A stretch of DNA of 64,000 nucleotides from Paenibacillus sp. 1_12 (GTDB lineage: Bacteria > Bacillota > Bacilli > Paenibacillales > NBRC-103111), in NCBI RefSeq assembly GCF_900114475.1, contig NZ_FOTE01000002.1:310001-374000 (forward strand). The letters are read 5' to 3'. The position numbers were made by a program, and so were the translations under genes. Position 1 is the first letter of the stretch. Each line of letters begins with the position of its first letter. Under the pieces are notes generated by a model. It saw nothing but the letters and a program-made list of their open reading frames with translations. It ran no database searches and was not told the origin of the DNA. Below are positions 18,765 through 29,097 of this stretch, piece after piece.

Positions 18765-18911
18765 ATATAAATCAGGCTTCCAGATGAAAGACAGCTCCTT
18801 CCATTATGCACAGGTTGCCGTGAGATCTGCGCTCAGTCAAAAATCCAATACAACGAACCTTCAAAATGAGCAAATCCCTATGCATGAATATTCCTTCGCC
18901 CATTCAATCTG

Positions 18912-20027
18912 CTAAAGAATGCCTTCCATTTCAACACATGTCAGCACAAATGCACCTACGCCGTGCAGATCATTTTCACAAACAGGTCTTGTGATGTAAT
19001 TCGTATAGTCTCCTGCTGAAGTACCGATGCAGATGTCCGGCATTACAAAACGTCCCTGCTCATCGAATTTCATTCGGTTAACTAAGCCCTGATAGCCATG
19101 CTTCGCTGCTTTTGCCAAGCTGCCATCTGGATCTGCGTAGCCATGCTTGATCGCTTTGACAATCGCATATACGAACAAGGCTGATCCTGATGTTTCCAAC
19201 CAGTTCTTAGGATCGTCACCTTTATCTACAATCTGATACCACAATCCGCTTGCTTCATCCTGATAACGGGCAAGTGACTTAGCAAAGTTACCTAATGATA
19301 ACGTTAGTTGCTCACGCGCCTCATGATCGGCTGGCAAAGCATCAAGGAAATCAGCCAATGCCAATCCATACCAGCCAAGAGATCTGCCCCAGAATTCCGG
19401 TGAGCAGCCCGTTTCCGGATTCGCCCAAGGCATGATTCTTTTTTCATCCCACGCATGGTATAGCAATCCAGTAGCATCATCGGTCATATAAGCGCGCATC
19501 AGTTTTTCCTGGTGCAAGGTTTGCTCAATTAACCCGGCTTCGCCATACTCAACCTCGTATTTGATCGCAAACACGCCACCCATATACAAGCCATCCAACC
19601 ACATTTGGTAAGGATACTTGTCTTTATGCCAGAATCCTCCCTCAGCGGTACGATTCAAGGTACGGAACAGCTGGCGCAGCTTTTCCATAGCAATTCGATA
19701 ACGCGGCTCCTTGAATTGTTTTTCCAGCGTGAACAGTAGAAGTCCCGGTTGAATAGCATCCAGCTCATCGCGGCTAAAGTAAAAGTTGCCCTGCTCGTCG
19801 ATCAAATGATCGACATAAGCTTTTGGATACAACAGATACTTTTCGTCCTTCGTCTGCTCCCATAAAGCAAGCATGCCCTGCAAAAATACGCCTTGATGAT
19901 AATGCCAGCGATTGGCTGGAGGAAGCTCGCCTGGCACAAAGCTGGATACAAGCGAATCGCAAGCCGCTTTGGCCCATTCGATTGGCGTTGCTCCGTTACG
20001 GTTAAATGTAGATTCGGTAGTGTTCAT
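18912..20027 (-). CDS. yteR: GH105 unsaturated rhamnogalacturonyl hydrolase (YteR-like)
   Basis: 371 residues from ATG 20027, with GAAGGGAGC upstream; B. subtilis YteR is 373. The alpha6/alpha6-barrel family removes the 4,5-unsaturated uronic acid that pectate or rhamnogalacturonan lyases leave at the non-reducing end. Landmarks are RWHYHQGVFLQGM, YPYQMWLDGLYMGGVF with the conserved Asp, HAWDEKRIMPWANPETGCSPEFWGRSLGWYGLAL and ETSGSALFVYAI. No signal peptide, so the substrate is the imported disaccharide. The gene overlaps nothing but lies only 37 bp after the permease stop, in the same operon as an LplABC-type importer, as in B. subtilis yte/ytc. Confidence 0.92.
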   Translation of the reverse strand: MNTTESTFNRNGATPIEWAKAACDSLVSSFVPGELPPANRWHYHQGVFLQGMLALWEQTKDEKYLLYPKAYVDHLIDEQGNFYFSRDELDAIQPGLLLFTLEKQFKEPRYRIAMEKLRQLFRTLNRTAEGGFWHKDKYPYQMWLDGLYMGGVFAIKYEVEYGEAGLIEQTLHQEKLMRAYMTDDATGLLYHAWDEKRIMPWANPETGCSPEFWGRSLGWYGLALADFLDALPADHEAREQLTLSLGNFAKSLARYQDEASGLWYQIVDKGDDPKNWLETSGSALFVYAIVKAIKHGYADPDGSLAKAAKHGYQGLVNRMKFDEQGRFVMPDICIGTSAGDYTNYITRPVCENDLHGVGAFVLTCVEMEGIL

Positions 20028-20064
20028 AAGATAGCTCCCTTCATAGTAAGAGAAATGAGTACGA

Positions 20065-20946
20065 TCAGCCCTTAATCGAACCGAGTAATGCACCTTTGGC
20101 AAAGTGCTTTTGTAGGAACGGATACACGATCAGTACAGGAATTGTAGCTACCACGATAACAGCCATTTTGATTGTTTGCTCCGGTGGTGCCGCATAACCG
20201 TCATCGAAACTCGAAGAATCCGCACTAAGCCCACTAGCCAAAATAACGATTTGCCGTAAAATAATTTGGACTGGCCATTTTGCATTATCATTCAAATAGA
20301 GGATCGCCGATAAATAAGTGTTCCAATAGGTCACCGCGTAAAATAACGAAATGGTTGCGATGGCAGGCATGGAAAGCGGAAGCACAATCCGGAACAAAAT
20401 GCCCCAATCGCTGCAGCCGTCCATTTTGGCTGACTCTTCCAGTCCATCTGGTATGTTTTGGAAAAAGTTACGCATAATAATCAAGTTAAACGCATTAATA
20501 GCGGTAGGAATAATGAGGGCAAAGTAAGAGTCGATTAAGCCCATGTTTTTTACGGTAATAAATGTTGGAATCAGACCACCATGAAACAACATAGTAAACA
20601 CGACCATAAACATAATCACTTTCCGTCCATCCAAATCACGTCGAGTCAAGCCATATGCCATCAGTGCAGTTAAAAACATACTAATCACGGTTCCAACTGA
20701 TGTGACTCCGATAGAAACACCCAACGAACGAATAATCGTATTCGTGGAGAAAATGTATTTATAAGCATTTAAAGAAAAGACGGTCGGAAAAATAACAAAT
20801 TGTCTGGCCGCCATTTCCTCGGCAGTCGTGAACGATCCCGCTACCACGTGCAGGAACGGCAGGATCATCACCAGAGCTATAATCGCCAAAAGTCCATAGT
20901 TTATTACATCAAATAAGCGACTGCCCATCGATTTATCTTGCTGCAT
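20065..20946 (-). CDS. Carbohydrate ABC transporter permease (YtcP/LplC type)
   Basis: 293 residues, starting at ATG 20946 with AAAGGAGA 9 bases before; the ATG at 20967 would place this ribosome site inside the gene. Six predicted spans, EAA loop EESAKMDGCSDWGILFRIVLPLSMP, and the standard end FLQKHFAKGALLGSIKG. It forms the channel with the permease at 20974-21927, 27 bp upstream. Confidence 0.93.
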   Translation of the reverse strand: MQQDKSMGSRLFDVINYGLLAIIALVMILPFLHVVAGSFTTAEEMAARQFVIFPTVFSLNAYKYIFSTNTIIRSLGVSIGVTSVGTVISMFLTALMAYGLTRRDLDGRKVIMFMVVFTMLFHGGLIPTFITVKNMGLIDSYFALIIPTAINAFNLIIMRNFFQNIPDGLEESAKMDGCSDWGILFRIVLPLSMPAIATISLFYAVTYWNTYLSAILYLNDNAKWPVQIILRQIVILASGLSADSSSFDDGYAAPPEQTIKMAVIVVATIPVLIVYPFLQKHFAKGALLGSIKG

Positions 20947-20973
20947 AAGGCTCTGTCTCCTTTCCATGTTGAC

Positions 20974-21927
20974 TTAATAAATGCCATCCTCGCCGGCTTT
21001 TTTAGCTAATTTGTTAGCGCTCATAACGAGAATCAAGCCGATAATCGATTTAAAGAATCCGACTGCGGTACTGAAGCTGTATTGTCCTTGCTTCAAGCCT
21101 GCAGTATAGACATACGTATCAAAAATTTCTGCCACTTCACGGTTCGCCGAGTTCAATAGCAAGTATACTTGCTCAAATCCTAGCTCCAGCACATCACCGA
21201 TTTTCAGAATGAGCAGGACAATGATGACACTGCGTACCGAAGGAATCGTAATATGCCATATTTGACGCAAACGACCTGCACCATCCATTTTGGCTGCTTC
21301 GTACAAACCGGGGTCAATGGCTGCCATTGCCGCCAAATAAATAATCGTTCCCCAGCCCGCTTCGCGCCAGATTACCTGCAAAATGTAGGTAGGACGGAAC
21401 CACGTAGCATTGAGCAAAAAGTTAATTTTACTATATCCTGCTGCTGCCAGCATTTCGTTAATGATCCCCCGATCCATCGAGAGCATAACGAATGTAATCG
21501 ACACGATAATTACCCATGACATGAAATGTGGAATATATACCAAAGTTTGCACAGTCCGTTTAAAGCTGCTGTGTCGCACTTCATTGAGCATTAATGCAAG
21601 TAATATCGGCACAGGGAAAAAGAACACTAAATTCATCCCGAATAATATTACCGTATTGGCGAGAATCCTAAAGAATGCGGGTTCCTCGAACAATCTCTGG
21701 AAGTTATCGAATCCAACCCATTTACTCCCCATAATACCAAGATAAGGCTTATAATCCTGAAATGCAATAACAAGTCCCCACATTGGGACATATTTGAAAA
21801 TGATAAAAAACAGGAACCCAGGTAAAATCATCAGGTAGATCGCTCTATTTTTGATAACTCGCTGCAAAAGGCTCGAGCTTGATTTCGGTTTAATTTGAAC
21901 TTGTTTGGAGACAATTGTGTCGTTCAT
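20974..21927 (-). CDS. Carbohydrate ABC transporter permease (YteP/LplB type)
   Basis: 317 residues from ATG 21927 behind GGAAAGGAGGAA; the frame is open to 21999 but without a second ribosome site. N-terminal YLMILPGFLFFIIFKYVPMWGLVIAF, EAA loop EAAKMDGAGRLRQIWHITIPSVRSV, C-terminus KKAGEDGIY. Located between the binding-lipoprotein and YtcP-type permease genes, in the order typical of B. subtilis ytcQ-yteP-ytcP. Confidence 0.93.
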   Translation of the reverse strand: MNDTIVSKQVQIKPKSSSSLLQRVIKNRAIYLMILPGFLFFIIFKYVPMWGLVIAFQDYKPYLGIMGSKWVGFDNFQRLFEEPAFFRILANTVILFGMNLVFFFPVPILLALMLNEVRHSSFKRTVQTLVYIPHFMSWVIIVSITFVMLSMDRGIINEMLAAAGYSKINFLLNATWFRPTYILQVIWREAGWGTIIYLAAMAAIDPGLYEAAKMDGAGRLRQIWHITIPSVRSVIIVLLILKIGDVLELGFEQVYLLLNSANREVAEIFDTYVYTAGLKQGQYSFSTAVGFFKSIIGLILVMSANKLAKKAGEDGIY

Positions 21928-22017
21928 CGTAGGTTCCTCCTTTCCGTAAGTAGAACAAGCAAGGGAGCCACCCTCAGACCGGAAGGCTCCCAGCTTCATT
22001 GAGAATTATTAATTAAA

Positions 22018-23541
22018 TTATTTCTTGGATTTTTGATATGCAGCGGTGTATTCTTCCATAATTTTGTCTCCGCCTTCTTTTTTCCATCTGTCTACTTCTT
22101 TTTGGAAGCCGGCTTCATCAATCTTGCCAATAATAAAGTTGTAAGTTGCATCTTTGATAATATCTTGCAGACGAACACCCTTCTCGGTGTAAGTTTTGGA
22201 ATCCAGCGGTGCGGTTGGATCGTTAATAAGAATTTTGTTGTTGTCGACAATCAGATCTTCCGCTTTTGCTTTTGCATCATAAGTAAAGTAACCAGTCAGC
22301 ATGCCATTCGTGCTTTGTCCACCAATCATAGTCGCTTGATAAGGCTTCACGTCGCGGTCAGTCAACTTGCTGTCTTCAGAAACTTGTGCTTTGCCATCTT
22401 TCAAAGTGTAGTGCTTGCCTTCAACACCATAGTAAATCAGGTTAGTCAATTCAGGACTCATCATTTTGTCATAGAACGTCAGGATACCTTTTAACTCAGC
22501 TTCTGTTTTTACACTTGATTTAGGGAAAAATACAGCTGAGCCGTAGCCTGGAATGGACCAAATACCTGTTTTGCCATCCGGACCTGCCAGACGGTTTGCT
22601 ACATCAAGCTTAGAATCTTTATTCGCCATTTTTTGGTTTAGAGAAATGACATCGGCCATCGAACCGATATAAACGCCGGCTTTACCTGTTTGGAACAGAT
22701 TTTGTTGATCCGTTTTACTAGTTACCGGGAAATCCTGATTGATCAAGCCTTCTTTATGAAGCTTCAAGAAGTATTTTAGCGTGTCCATGTAGGCAGGATA
22801 CATAAATTCCGGTACGAGCTTGCCGTCCTTCTCGCCCCAATTGTTTGGAGTACCGAAGTAGGAGGAAACCGTTTTGAAAGCTCCGTAAATCAGATCATTA
22901 CGGTCTGCTAGGCCGATCGTATCTTTTTTGCCGTTTTTGTCAGGATCATTTTCTGTAAATGCTTTTAGCATTTTGTACAGATCGTCCGTTGTTTTAGGAG
23001 CTGATAGTCCTAAATTATCTGCCCAGTCTTTACGATAAATAATACCTTGACGTGACAATGGTGTTTCTTGATACAATGCATAAATTTTTCCGTCAACTGA
23101 AGTATTATTCAAAATAGTTGGAAGCAATTTTTTCAAATTCGGGTAGTCCTTAAGCAGTGGACCTACTTCCCAGAACTGATTGTTACGGATTGCATCCTTC
23201 AACAGGATCAGCGAGGCTGGGTTTTTCAAGTACAATACTTGTGGAAGCGTGCCAGTTGCCATAGAAGCGTTCATCTTCTCATCGTAGCTGCCGTCCGGTA
23301 CCCATTGAATCTCAAGCTTTGTATTTGTTTTTTCTTCCACCAGCTTTTGGATAATGTCTGAAGGAACCTCTGGAATTTTGAGTGAAGCCATGATTGTAAT
23401 TTTAGTAGGTCCTGCAGGTGTTGTTGCAGCAGCGTTCTTACTGTCTGTAGCTGCTGGACTCGATGTGTTGGATGCACATCCGGCTGCTACGGTAAGTGAT
23501 AATGCAGCTGCCATAACCATTGAAAAACGTTTATTCATCAT
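22018..23541 (-). CDS. Sugar-binding lipoprotein (YtcQ type)
   Basis: 507 residues; ATG at 23541 with GGGGGAT upstream (a second ATG follows directly). Lipobox VAAGC after a hydrophobic core. The solute-binding fold carries the ENDPDKNGKKDTIGL calcium-loop-like segment of this family. It differs clearly from the two lipoproteins at 4305-9712, as expected for another ligand. With YteP/YtcP-type permeases and a YteR-type hydrolase downstream, the ligand is probably an unsaturated rhamnogalacturonan disaccharide or oligosaccharide. Confidence 0.92.
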   Translation of the reverse strand: MMNKRFSMVMAAALSLTVAAGCASNTSSPAATDSKNAAATTPAGPTKITIMASLKIPEVPSDIIQKLVEEKTNTKLEIQWVPDGSYDEKMNASMATGTLPQVLYLKNPASLILLKDAIRNNQFWEVGPLLKDYPNLKKLLPTILNNTSVDGKIYALYQETPLSRQGIIYRKDWADNLGLSAPKTTDDLYKMLKAFTENDPDKNGKKDTIGLADRNDLIYGAFKTVSSYFGTPNNWGEKDGKLVPEFMYPAYMDTLKYFLKLHKEGLINQDFPVTSKTDQQNLFQTGKAGVYIGSMADVISLNQKMANKDSKLDVANRLAGPDGKTGIWSIPGYGSAVFFPKSSVKTEAELKGILTFYDKMMSPELTNLIYYGVEGKHYTLKDGKAQVSEDSKLTDRDVKPYQATMIGGQSTNGMLTGYFTYDAKAKAEDLIVDNNKILINDPTAPLDSKTYTEKGVRLQDIIKDATYNFIIGKIDEAGFQKEVDRWKKEGGDKIMEEYTAAYQKSKK

Positions 23542-23613
23542 TTGTTCGATCCCCCATTAAATTTGTATGTGTTGTCGTCGGTAACACACCATGCTGTTTG
23601 TGACACTCTCAGA

Positions 23614-23742
23614 CTATAATCATTGATCCGTTACGTCTATAATCATTGGCTTTGCATGCTTGTAACATGCCGGTATGACGCGATAAAACCTATCCTAAGC
23701 ACGCTGAATCTGATATAATGATTACTTCCTGCAAAATGATTA
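23614..23742. promoter_or_regulatory. Operator cluster: four TAATCATT boxes between divergent genes
   Basis: The 12-mer CTATAATCATTG occurs at 23614-23625 and 23637-23648 (direct repeat, period 23). The inverse core AATGATTA occurs at 23717-23724 and 23735-23742 (period 18). All lie in the 237-bp gap between the lipoprotein gene and the divergent AraC gene. Direct repeats about two helical turns apart are a usual AraC-family binding pattern. Confidence 0.5.
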
Positions 23743-23778
23743 TTGGAGAACACATTCTCATAAAGGAGTCGCACATCA

Positions 23779-26094
23779 ATGAACAAGCAAAGCCTTCTGA
23801 CGAAGCTGATCCTTTTTGGCTGTGTCCTCTGCATTGTACCTGTGCTCTTGCTCGGTTTTCTTTCCTATAAGGAGTCCTCAAGCACAATTCAGCATCAGGT
23901 AAATCAAAGTAATACGCTTATTATGAAGCAAATGAAAGGGAATATCGAACAAGTTTTGAAAACACTTGATTACACCCTTAATCATATGGCAGATTCGACA
24001 TTGATGCAGGACTCATTATTCCGTCAAATGGATTATACCGACTTTCAGCTTTATAACAGCCTTCGTCGTGAATTTGGACATATTCAATCCTTCGATATGA
24101 AGGTAACGGATGTTCTCCTGCTCAATGCGGCCGAGAATTGGTTAATCAACAATAATGGCTTGTACGAGCTTAACAGATTTAAAGAATCCAAACACCTGCT
24201 AAGCTTCATGGATCTGCCGAACAATTCGAGCTGGATTTTACATGAGAACAGCAATCTCGGATCACCCGACACGCAAAGCAATAAATGCAGCCAAACCGTG
24301 ATTTTGATCAAAAAGCTGCCCCTGCTGCTGTCCGACAAAAGAGGCATTCTTTTTGCGCCAATTCCGGTCTGCAGCCTTGCCAGCATGATGGAGTCAGACT
24401 CAACTGCACGGCACTTTATGATCATGGACCAAAACCATACCATTATGGTTCATCCCGACCAAACCTTAGTCGGTAAATCTATTTTGGAAACTGGATATAT
24501 CAATGAAGATGAACTTGACCATTTCGCCAATAACGGCGATCAATTTGAGACCAACACAGAAAGCGGTTCCTATTCGGTTACCTATGTTAAATCGGATTTG
24601 AATAATTGGATCTATGTCTCCTTCACGGAAATGAGCCAGTTTACCAAGGAATCCCGAGCCATCGGCTGGTTTACTTTGTATGTTTGCCTGCTCATCCTTG
24701 CAGTCTGTGTCATCTTCGTCTGGTACGGCAGCCGGAACATGTATAATCCGATACGCAGTATCCTTAAAGCGATTTCAGAAGGTCTGCCGGAGCGGGATGT
24801 CGTCAAACGCAATGAACTTCAGGTCATTCAGGAGCATATCCAGCATCTTTTTGCCTCCAATTCGAACTTGAAGGTGGAAATCAACCGGCATTCTCTGCAG
24901 GTCCGCAGTTTTTTTCTCATTAATATGTACCAGGACAATGTAGTCAAAACCGAAATTGATGAGCGTCTCAGAGCTTATGGTTATGCGGAGCTGATTGATA
25001 GCTGGGATCAAATGATTGTTTTGACGCTTCAGATCGATTCTTTGGAGGAAACCCGTTATCAGCCTAATGATCTGGATCTCTTGATGTTTGCTGTCAATAA
25101 TATAGTCGAGGAAATCGTGCCGACGGAAAACAGGTTGACTCCCGTTATTTTTGATCAAACGCAGGTAACCCTGATCGGCTTCAATAGCTCGCAAACGGTT
25201 TCTTTTAAGGACTATGTGTACCAATTAACCGAATCCATTCAACAAAATATTCGCACCTATCTCGGTTTATCGATCAGTATTGGTTTAAGTCTGCCTTTTG
25301 ATAGTGCAAGCAAGAGCGCCCGTGCTTACCGTGAAGGTTTGGAGGCGCTGATGCAGCGTCTCAAGCTGGGACAAGGTATCGTTGTTCCCTATGAAAATCT
25401 CAATTCGGGTAAGCATACCTTAATTTATACGTATCCTAAGCAGCTGGAAAATGAGCTGATCGAATCCATCAAGCTAGCAGACGAGGAAAAATCATATTCT
25501 CTGCTGAAGCAATGGCTGGTTCAAGTGTTGGGCAAGGATCAGACGCCACAATTGTACCAAATTTCGCTGATCCGGCTGTTAAACGATTTGATGATCGTCT
25601 CCCAGGAAGCCGGCATTGCTTTGGTACAGGTTCATCATGAAGGACGATCGATGCATGAGGAGCTTCTGCAGCTGTATATTAGCGGAGAAATCGAATCATG
25701 GTTCCGCACCCGTATTTTGCAGCCGATGCTTCAAGTGTTCGGTGATCGTGGCGACTCTCAATATCATAATTTATCCGAGCAAATTATCAACATGATTCAC
25801 AATGAATATGATACCGAACTGACGCTTGACGAATGCGCGCTGCGGCTGCATTATAATGCATTTTATTTAAGCAGCGTTTTCAAAAAGGAAACCGACATGA
25901 CATTCAGTGACTATTTGTTAATGTATCGGTTTCAAATGGCACGTAAATGGTTGACCGAAACCGATATGCCGATTAAGGATATCGCACAAAGGCTGCAGTA
26001 CAAAAATCCGCAAAATTTCATTCGTTCCTTCCGCAAGCAGGAAGAAATGACACCCGGACAGTACCGCAGCAAGTATGGAAATAATGAAAGCTAG
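23779..26094 (+). CDS. Membrane-anchored AraC-family regulator
   Basis: 771 residues, ATG at 23779 with AAAGGAG 8 bases before. Two membrane spans (about 7-30 and 293-318) enclose an extracellular sensor region. The C-terminal AraC domain (about 672-768) reads MIHNEYDTELTLDECALRLHYNAFYLSSVFKKE, then MPIKDIAQRLQYKNPQNFIRSF. It is divergent from the importer/GH105 operon and most likely activates it through the TAATCATT boxes. It has the same general plan as the 12574-14904 protein but is not closely similar to it. Confidence 0.92.
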   Translation: MNKQSLLTKLILFGCVLCIVPVLLLGFLSYKESSSTIQHQVNQSNTLIMKQMKGNIEQVLKTLDYTLNHMADSTLMQDSLFRQMDYTDFQLYNSLRREFGHIQSFDMKVTDVLLLNAAENWLINNNGLYELNRFKESKHLLSFMDLPNNSSWILHENSNLGSPDTQSNKCSQTVILIKKLPLLLSDKRGILFAPIPVCSLASMMESDSTARHFMIMDQNHTIMVHPDQTLVGKSILETGYINEDELDHFANNGDQFETNTESGSYSVTYVKSDLNNWIYVSFTEMSQFTKESRAIGWFTLYVCLLILAVCVIFVWYGSRNMYNPIRSILKAISEGLPERDVVKRNELQVIQEHIQHLFASNSNLKVEINRHSLQVRSFFLINMYQDNVVKTEIDERLRAYGYAELIDSWDQMIVLTLQIDSLEETRYQPNDLDLLMFAVNNIVEEIVPTENRLTPVIFDQTQVTLIGFNSSQTVSFKDYVYQLTESIQQNIRTYLGLSISIGLSLPFDSASKSARAYREGLEALMQRLKLGQGIVVPYENLNSGKHTLIYTYPKQLENELIESIKLADEEKSYSLLKQWLVQVLGKDQTPQLYQISLIRLLNDLMIVSQEAGIALVQVHHEGRSMHEELLQLYISGEIESWFRTRILQPMLQVFGDRGDSQYHNLSEQIINMIHNEYDTELTLDECALRLHYNAFYLSSVFKKETDMTFSDYLLMYRFQMARKWLTETDMPIKDIAQRLQYKNPQNFIRSFRKQEEMTPGQYRSKYGNNES

Positions 26095-26244
26095 TACAGA
26101 TTTCGTATTGGAGCTGCAATCCTATCAAATCTCGAAGCTTCCCTCTGCTCTTTTGAACTCATACAAGAGTCAGCCATTCGGATCAAGCTTTACAGATTTA
26201 CCCTAAAATTCATGTGCTTAGTATAATAGAAGAAGCACGTAGAC

Positions 26245-26284
26245 ATACAAAAAAGTCCCTTCATCAGACAGGGACTTTTTGTAT
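26245..26284. terminator. Bidirectional terminator
   Basis: ATACAAAAAAGTCCCT and AGGGACTTTTTGTAT form a long stem around a 9-base loop, T-rich on both strands. It lies between the convergent AraC gene and clpB and can serve both. Confidence 0.85.
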
Positions 26285-26342
26285 ATGATCGTTTAAAGCT
26301 CAAAAACCTGCATATGGTGTGGGGTCAGGTCAATACGCCATT

Positions 26343-29018
26343 TTATACGTTAGCCTTCTGCTCATCCATAGTCGTTACAGCGTCCACCGCTGCTTCGTCT
26401 TCGTCGGAATTTGCAGCCCGTGCCTCATGAACAATGGTAAGCTGGCCCTCGCTAACACCTATAGCGATACGTGCGCCGTCCAAAATACTGCCAGCCACAA
26501 TCTCACGAGCCAATTTGGTTTCCAAAAACCGCTGAATATGTCGTTTCAGTGGCCGAGCGCCATACATCGGATCATAACCTTCTACCGCAATATGAAAACG
26601 GGCTTCGTCCGTCAACCGCAGCTCAATTCGCCGTTCACTAAGACGCTGTTCCAAGCCACGAACAAGCTTGCTGACGATTTGCTCCACATCATGAAGCGAT
26701 AGCGGTTTGAACAGCACTACATCATCAATCCGGTTCAGAAACTCGGGGCGAAAATGCTGCCTCAATTCACGGAATACAGCTTCCTCGGCTTGAGGCGCAA
26801 TATTTCCGTTATCATCCGCGCCATCAAGTAAATAAGCAGATCCGAGATTGGAGGTCATAATCACAATCGTATTTTTGAAATCGACGACCCTGCCCTGCGA
26901 ATCCGTCAATCGGCCATCATCGAGCAGCTGCAGCAGCGAGTTGAATACTTCAGGATGCGCCTTCTCGATCTCATCAAACAGCAGCACTGAATAAGGCTGT
27001 CTGCGTACCGCTTCCGTGAGCTGTCCGCCTTCCTCGTAGCCAATGTAACCGGGAGGAGCTCCAATCAATCGTGATACCGAATGCTTTTCCATGTACTCGG
27101 ACATATCAATCCGAATGATTCGATCTTCATTATCAAACAAAGCCTCTGCCAATGCCTTCGCCAACTCGGTTTTACCGACGCCCGTAGGTCCAAGAAACAG
27201 GAACGAACCGATGGGACGATTCGGATCTTTCAATCCGGCCCGCGCGCGCAGCACGGCATCGGAAACCAGATTAACAGCCTCATCCTGACCGACAACCCGT
27301 TTATGCAGAAGCTCCTCCAGACGCAGCAGCTTCTCCCTCTCGCCTTCAACGAGACGGCTAACCGGTATGCCAGTCCAAAGCGCTACGATTCCGGCGATCT
27401 CCTCCTCCGTCACTTCCTCCCGTAGCAAACGATGATCCGTGTTTGCTTTGGCTTCCTCTTCAGCCTGCTTCACACGTTTTTCCAGCTCAGGAATCCGTCC
27501 GTAGCTCAGCTCCGCGGATTTTTCAAGATCATAGCGGTCTTCCGCGTCCTGAAGCTGCATACGCAGCTGCTCCAATTCCTTACGAAGTCGTTGGATTCCT
27601 TGAATGGTTTCTTTTTCATTTTCCCATTTAGCTTTTAGCGTGTTATGACGATCTTTTAAATCCGCAAGCTCCTTCTGGAGCACCTTTAATCTGTCCTGAC
27701 TCGCAGCATCGGTTTCCTTGCGCAGGGCGGCTTCCTCGATCTCGAGCTGCATCATCCGCCGCGTCACCTCATCGAGCTCCGTCGGCATCGAATCGATCTC
27801 CGTACGTATCATCGCGCAAGCTTCATCAATCAGATCAATTGCTTTATCCGGCAGAAAGCGGTCAGAAATATAGCGATTCGAGAGAACACCTGCGGCTACG
27901 AGCGCATTATCATGAATTTTAACACCGTGATACAGCTCGAAGCGGTCCTTCAAGCCACGCAATATCGAAATCGTATCCTCTACATCCGGTTCACTGACTA
28001 GCACCTGTTGAAAACGTCGCTCAAGCGCCGGATCCTTCTCGATATATTGGCGATATTCATCAAGTGTAGTTGCACCGATGCAGTGAAGCTCACCACGCGC
28101 CAGCATCGGCTTGAGCATATTGCCTGCATCCATAGCACCTTCGGTTTTTCCTGCTCCAACGATGGTATGCAGTTCATCGATAAAGAGTAAAATGCGTCCT
28201 TGGCTTTCTCTTACCTCATGGAGTACAGCCTTTAGCCGTTCCTCGAATTCACCACGATATTTGGCCCCAGCTACTAACGCACTCATATCCAGTGAAAAAA
28301 TCGTTTTGTCGAGCAGACCATCCGGGACGTCACGTTTGACAATACGCTGGGCAAGTCCTTCAACGATCGCTGTTTTACCAACACCGGGTTCACCGATCAA
28401 TACCGGATTATTTTTGGTCTTGCGTGAGAGAATACGAATGACACGACGTATTTCTCCATCTCTGCCGATTACAGGGTCAACCTTACCGGTACGCACCTCG
28501 GCAACGAGATCACGACCGTATTTACTCAATGCTTCATAGGTCGCTTCCGGCTCCTGACTCGTTACACGCTGGTGACCACGCACCTCAGCCAGCGCCTTAA
28601 GCAGTGTCTCTCGTGTCACACCAAAGGAACGAAACAGACCGCCTGTTTCTTGCTTGTCTTCAAGAAGTGCTAGCAATAAATGCTCGATCGACAAATAATC
28701 GTCATTCAGTGACTTAGCTTCTTTTTCTGCGTCCTGTATAATCCGGTCGAAAGCCGGAGATAAATAATTTCGTATTGTATCCGTGCCGGTTCCACTAACC
28801 TTTGGCTTACGCCCGAGCTGCTCCTCCAAACGGGAGCGGAAGGCTTCAATGGGTACATTCAGCTTTTGCAGCAGCCGCGGCGCGAGTCCCTCCTGCTGAT
28901 CGAGCAGCGCCCACAGTAGATGCGTCAAGCCAATTTCCTGATGCTTACGTGAAATAGCCGTCTGTTGTGCTGCGATAATTGCTTCCTGAGCTTTTTGTGT
29001 AAAACGATTAAAATCCAT
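26343..29018 (-). CDS. clpB: ClpB disaggregase
   Basis: 891 residues from ATG 29018 with TTGGGGGAA upstream. The hexameric AAA+ chaperone rescues aggregated proteins together with DnaK/DnaJ. Two Clp N-repeats (1-145), AAA-1 with Walker A GEPGVGKT, a coiled-coil M-domain of about 120 residues (absent from ClpC-type unfoldases, which identifies ClpB), and AAA-2 with GPTGVGKT and [16 protein letters not shown]. There is no ClpP-binding loop that I recognise. The acidic tail [10 protein letters not shown] is a little longer than usual. It is the second gene of an operon with the DnaJ-type gene at 29098, 79 bp upstream, under CtsR boxes. Confidence 0.97.
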   Translation of the reverse strand: MDFNRFTQKAQEAIIAAQQTAISRKHQEIGLTHLLWALLDQQEGLAPRLLQKLNVPIEAFRSRLEEQLGRKPKVSGTGTDTIRNYLSPAFDRIIQDAEKEAKSLNDDYLSIEHLLLALLEDKQETGGLFRSFGVTRETLLKALAEVRGHQRVTSQEPEATYEALSKYGRDLVAEVRTGKVDPVIGRDGEIRRVIRILSRKTKNNPVLIGEPGVGKTAIVEGLAQRIVKRDVPDGLLDKTIFSLDMSALVAGAKYRGEFEERLKAVLHEVRESQGRILLFIDELHTIVGAGKTEGAMDAGNMLKPMLARGELHCIGATTLDEYRQYIEKDPALERRFQQVLVSEPDVEDTISILRGLKDRFELYHGVKIHDNALVAAGVLSNRYISDRFLPDKAIDLIDEACAMIRTEIDSMPTELDEVTRRMMQLEIEEAALRKETDAASQDRLKVLQKELADLKDRHNTLKAKWENEKETIQGIQRLRKELEQLRMQLQDAEDRYDLEKSAELSYGRIPELEKRVKQAEEEAKANTDHRLLREEVTEEEIAGIVALWTGIPVSRLVEGEREKLLRLEELLHKRVVGQDEAVNLVSDAVLRARAGLKDPNRPIGSFLFLGPTGVGKTELAKALAEALFDNEDRIIRIDMSEYMEKHSVSRLIGAPPGYIGYEEGGQLTEAVRRQPYSVLLFDEIEKAHPEVFNSLLQLLDDGRLTDSQGRVVDFKNTIVIMTSNLGSAYLLDGADDNGNIAPQAEEAVFRELRQHFRPEFLNRIDDVVLFKPLSLHDVEQIVSKLVRGLEQRLSERRIELRLTDEARFHIAVEGYDPMYGARPLKRHIQRFLETKLAREIVAGSILDGARIAIGVSEGQLTIVHEARAANSDEDEAAVDAVTTMDEQKANV

Positions 29019-29097
29019 CTTGGTTTCCCCCAATCATAAAATAAATGGATCACGAATTATTCGACCTTTCAAATCCGATAGCTGAACAAGACGTTCA

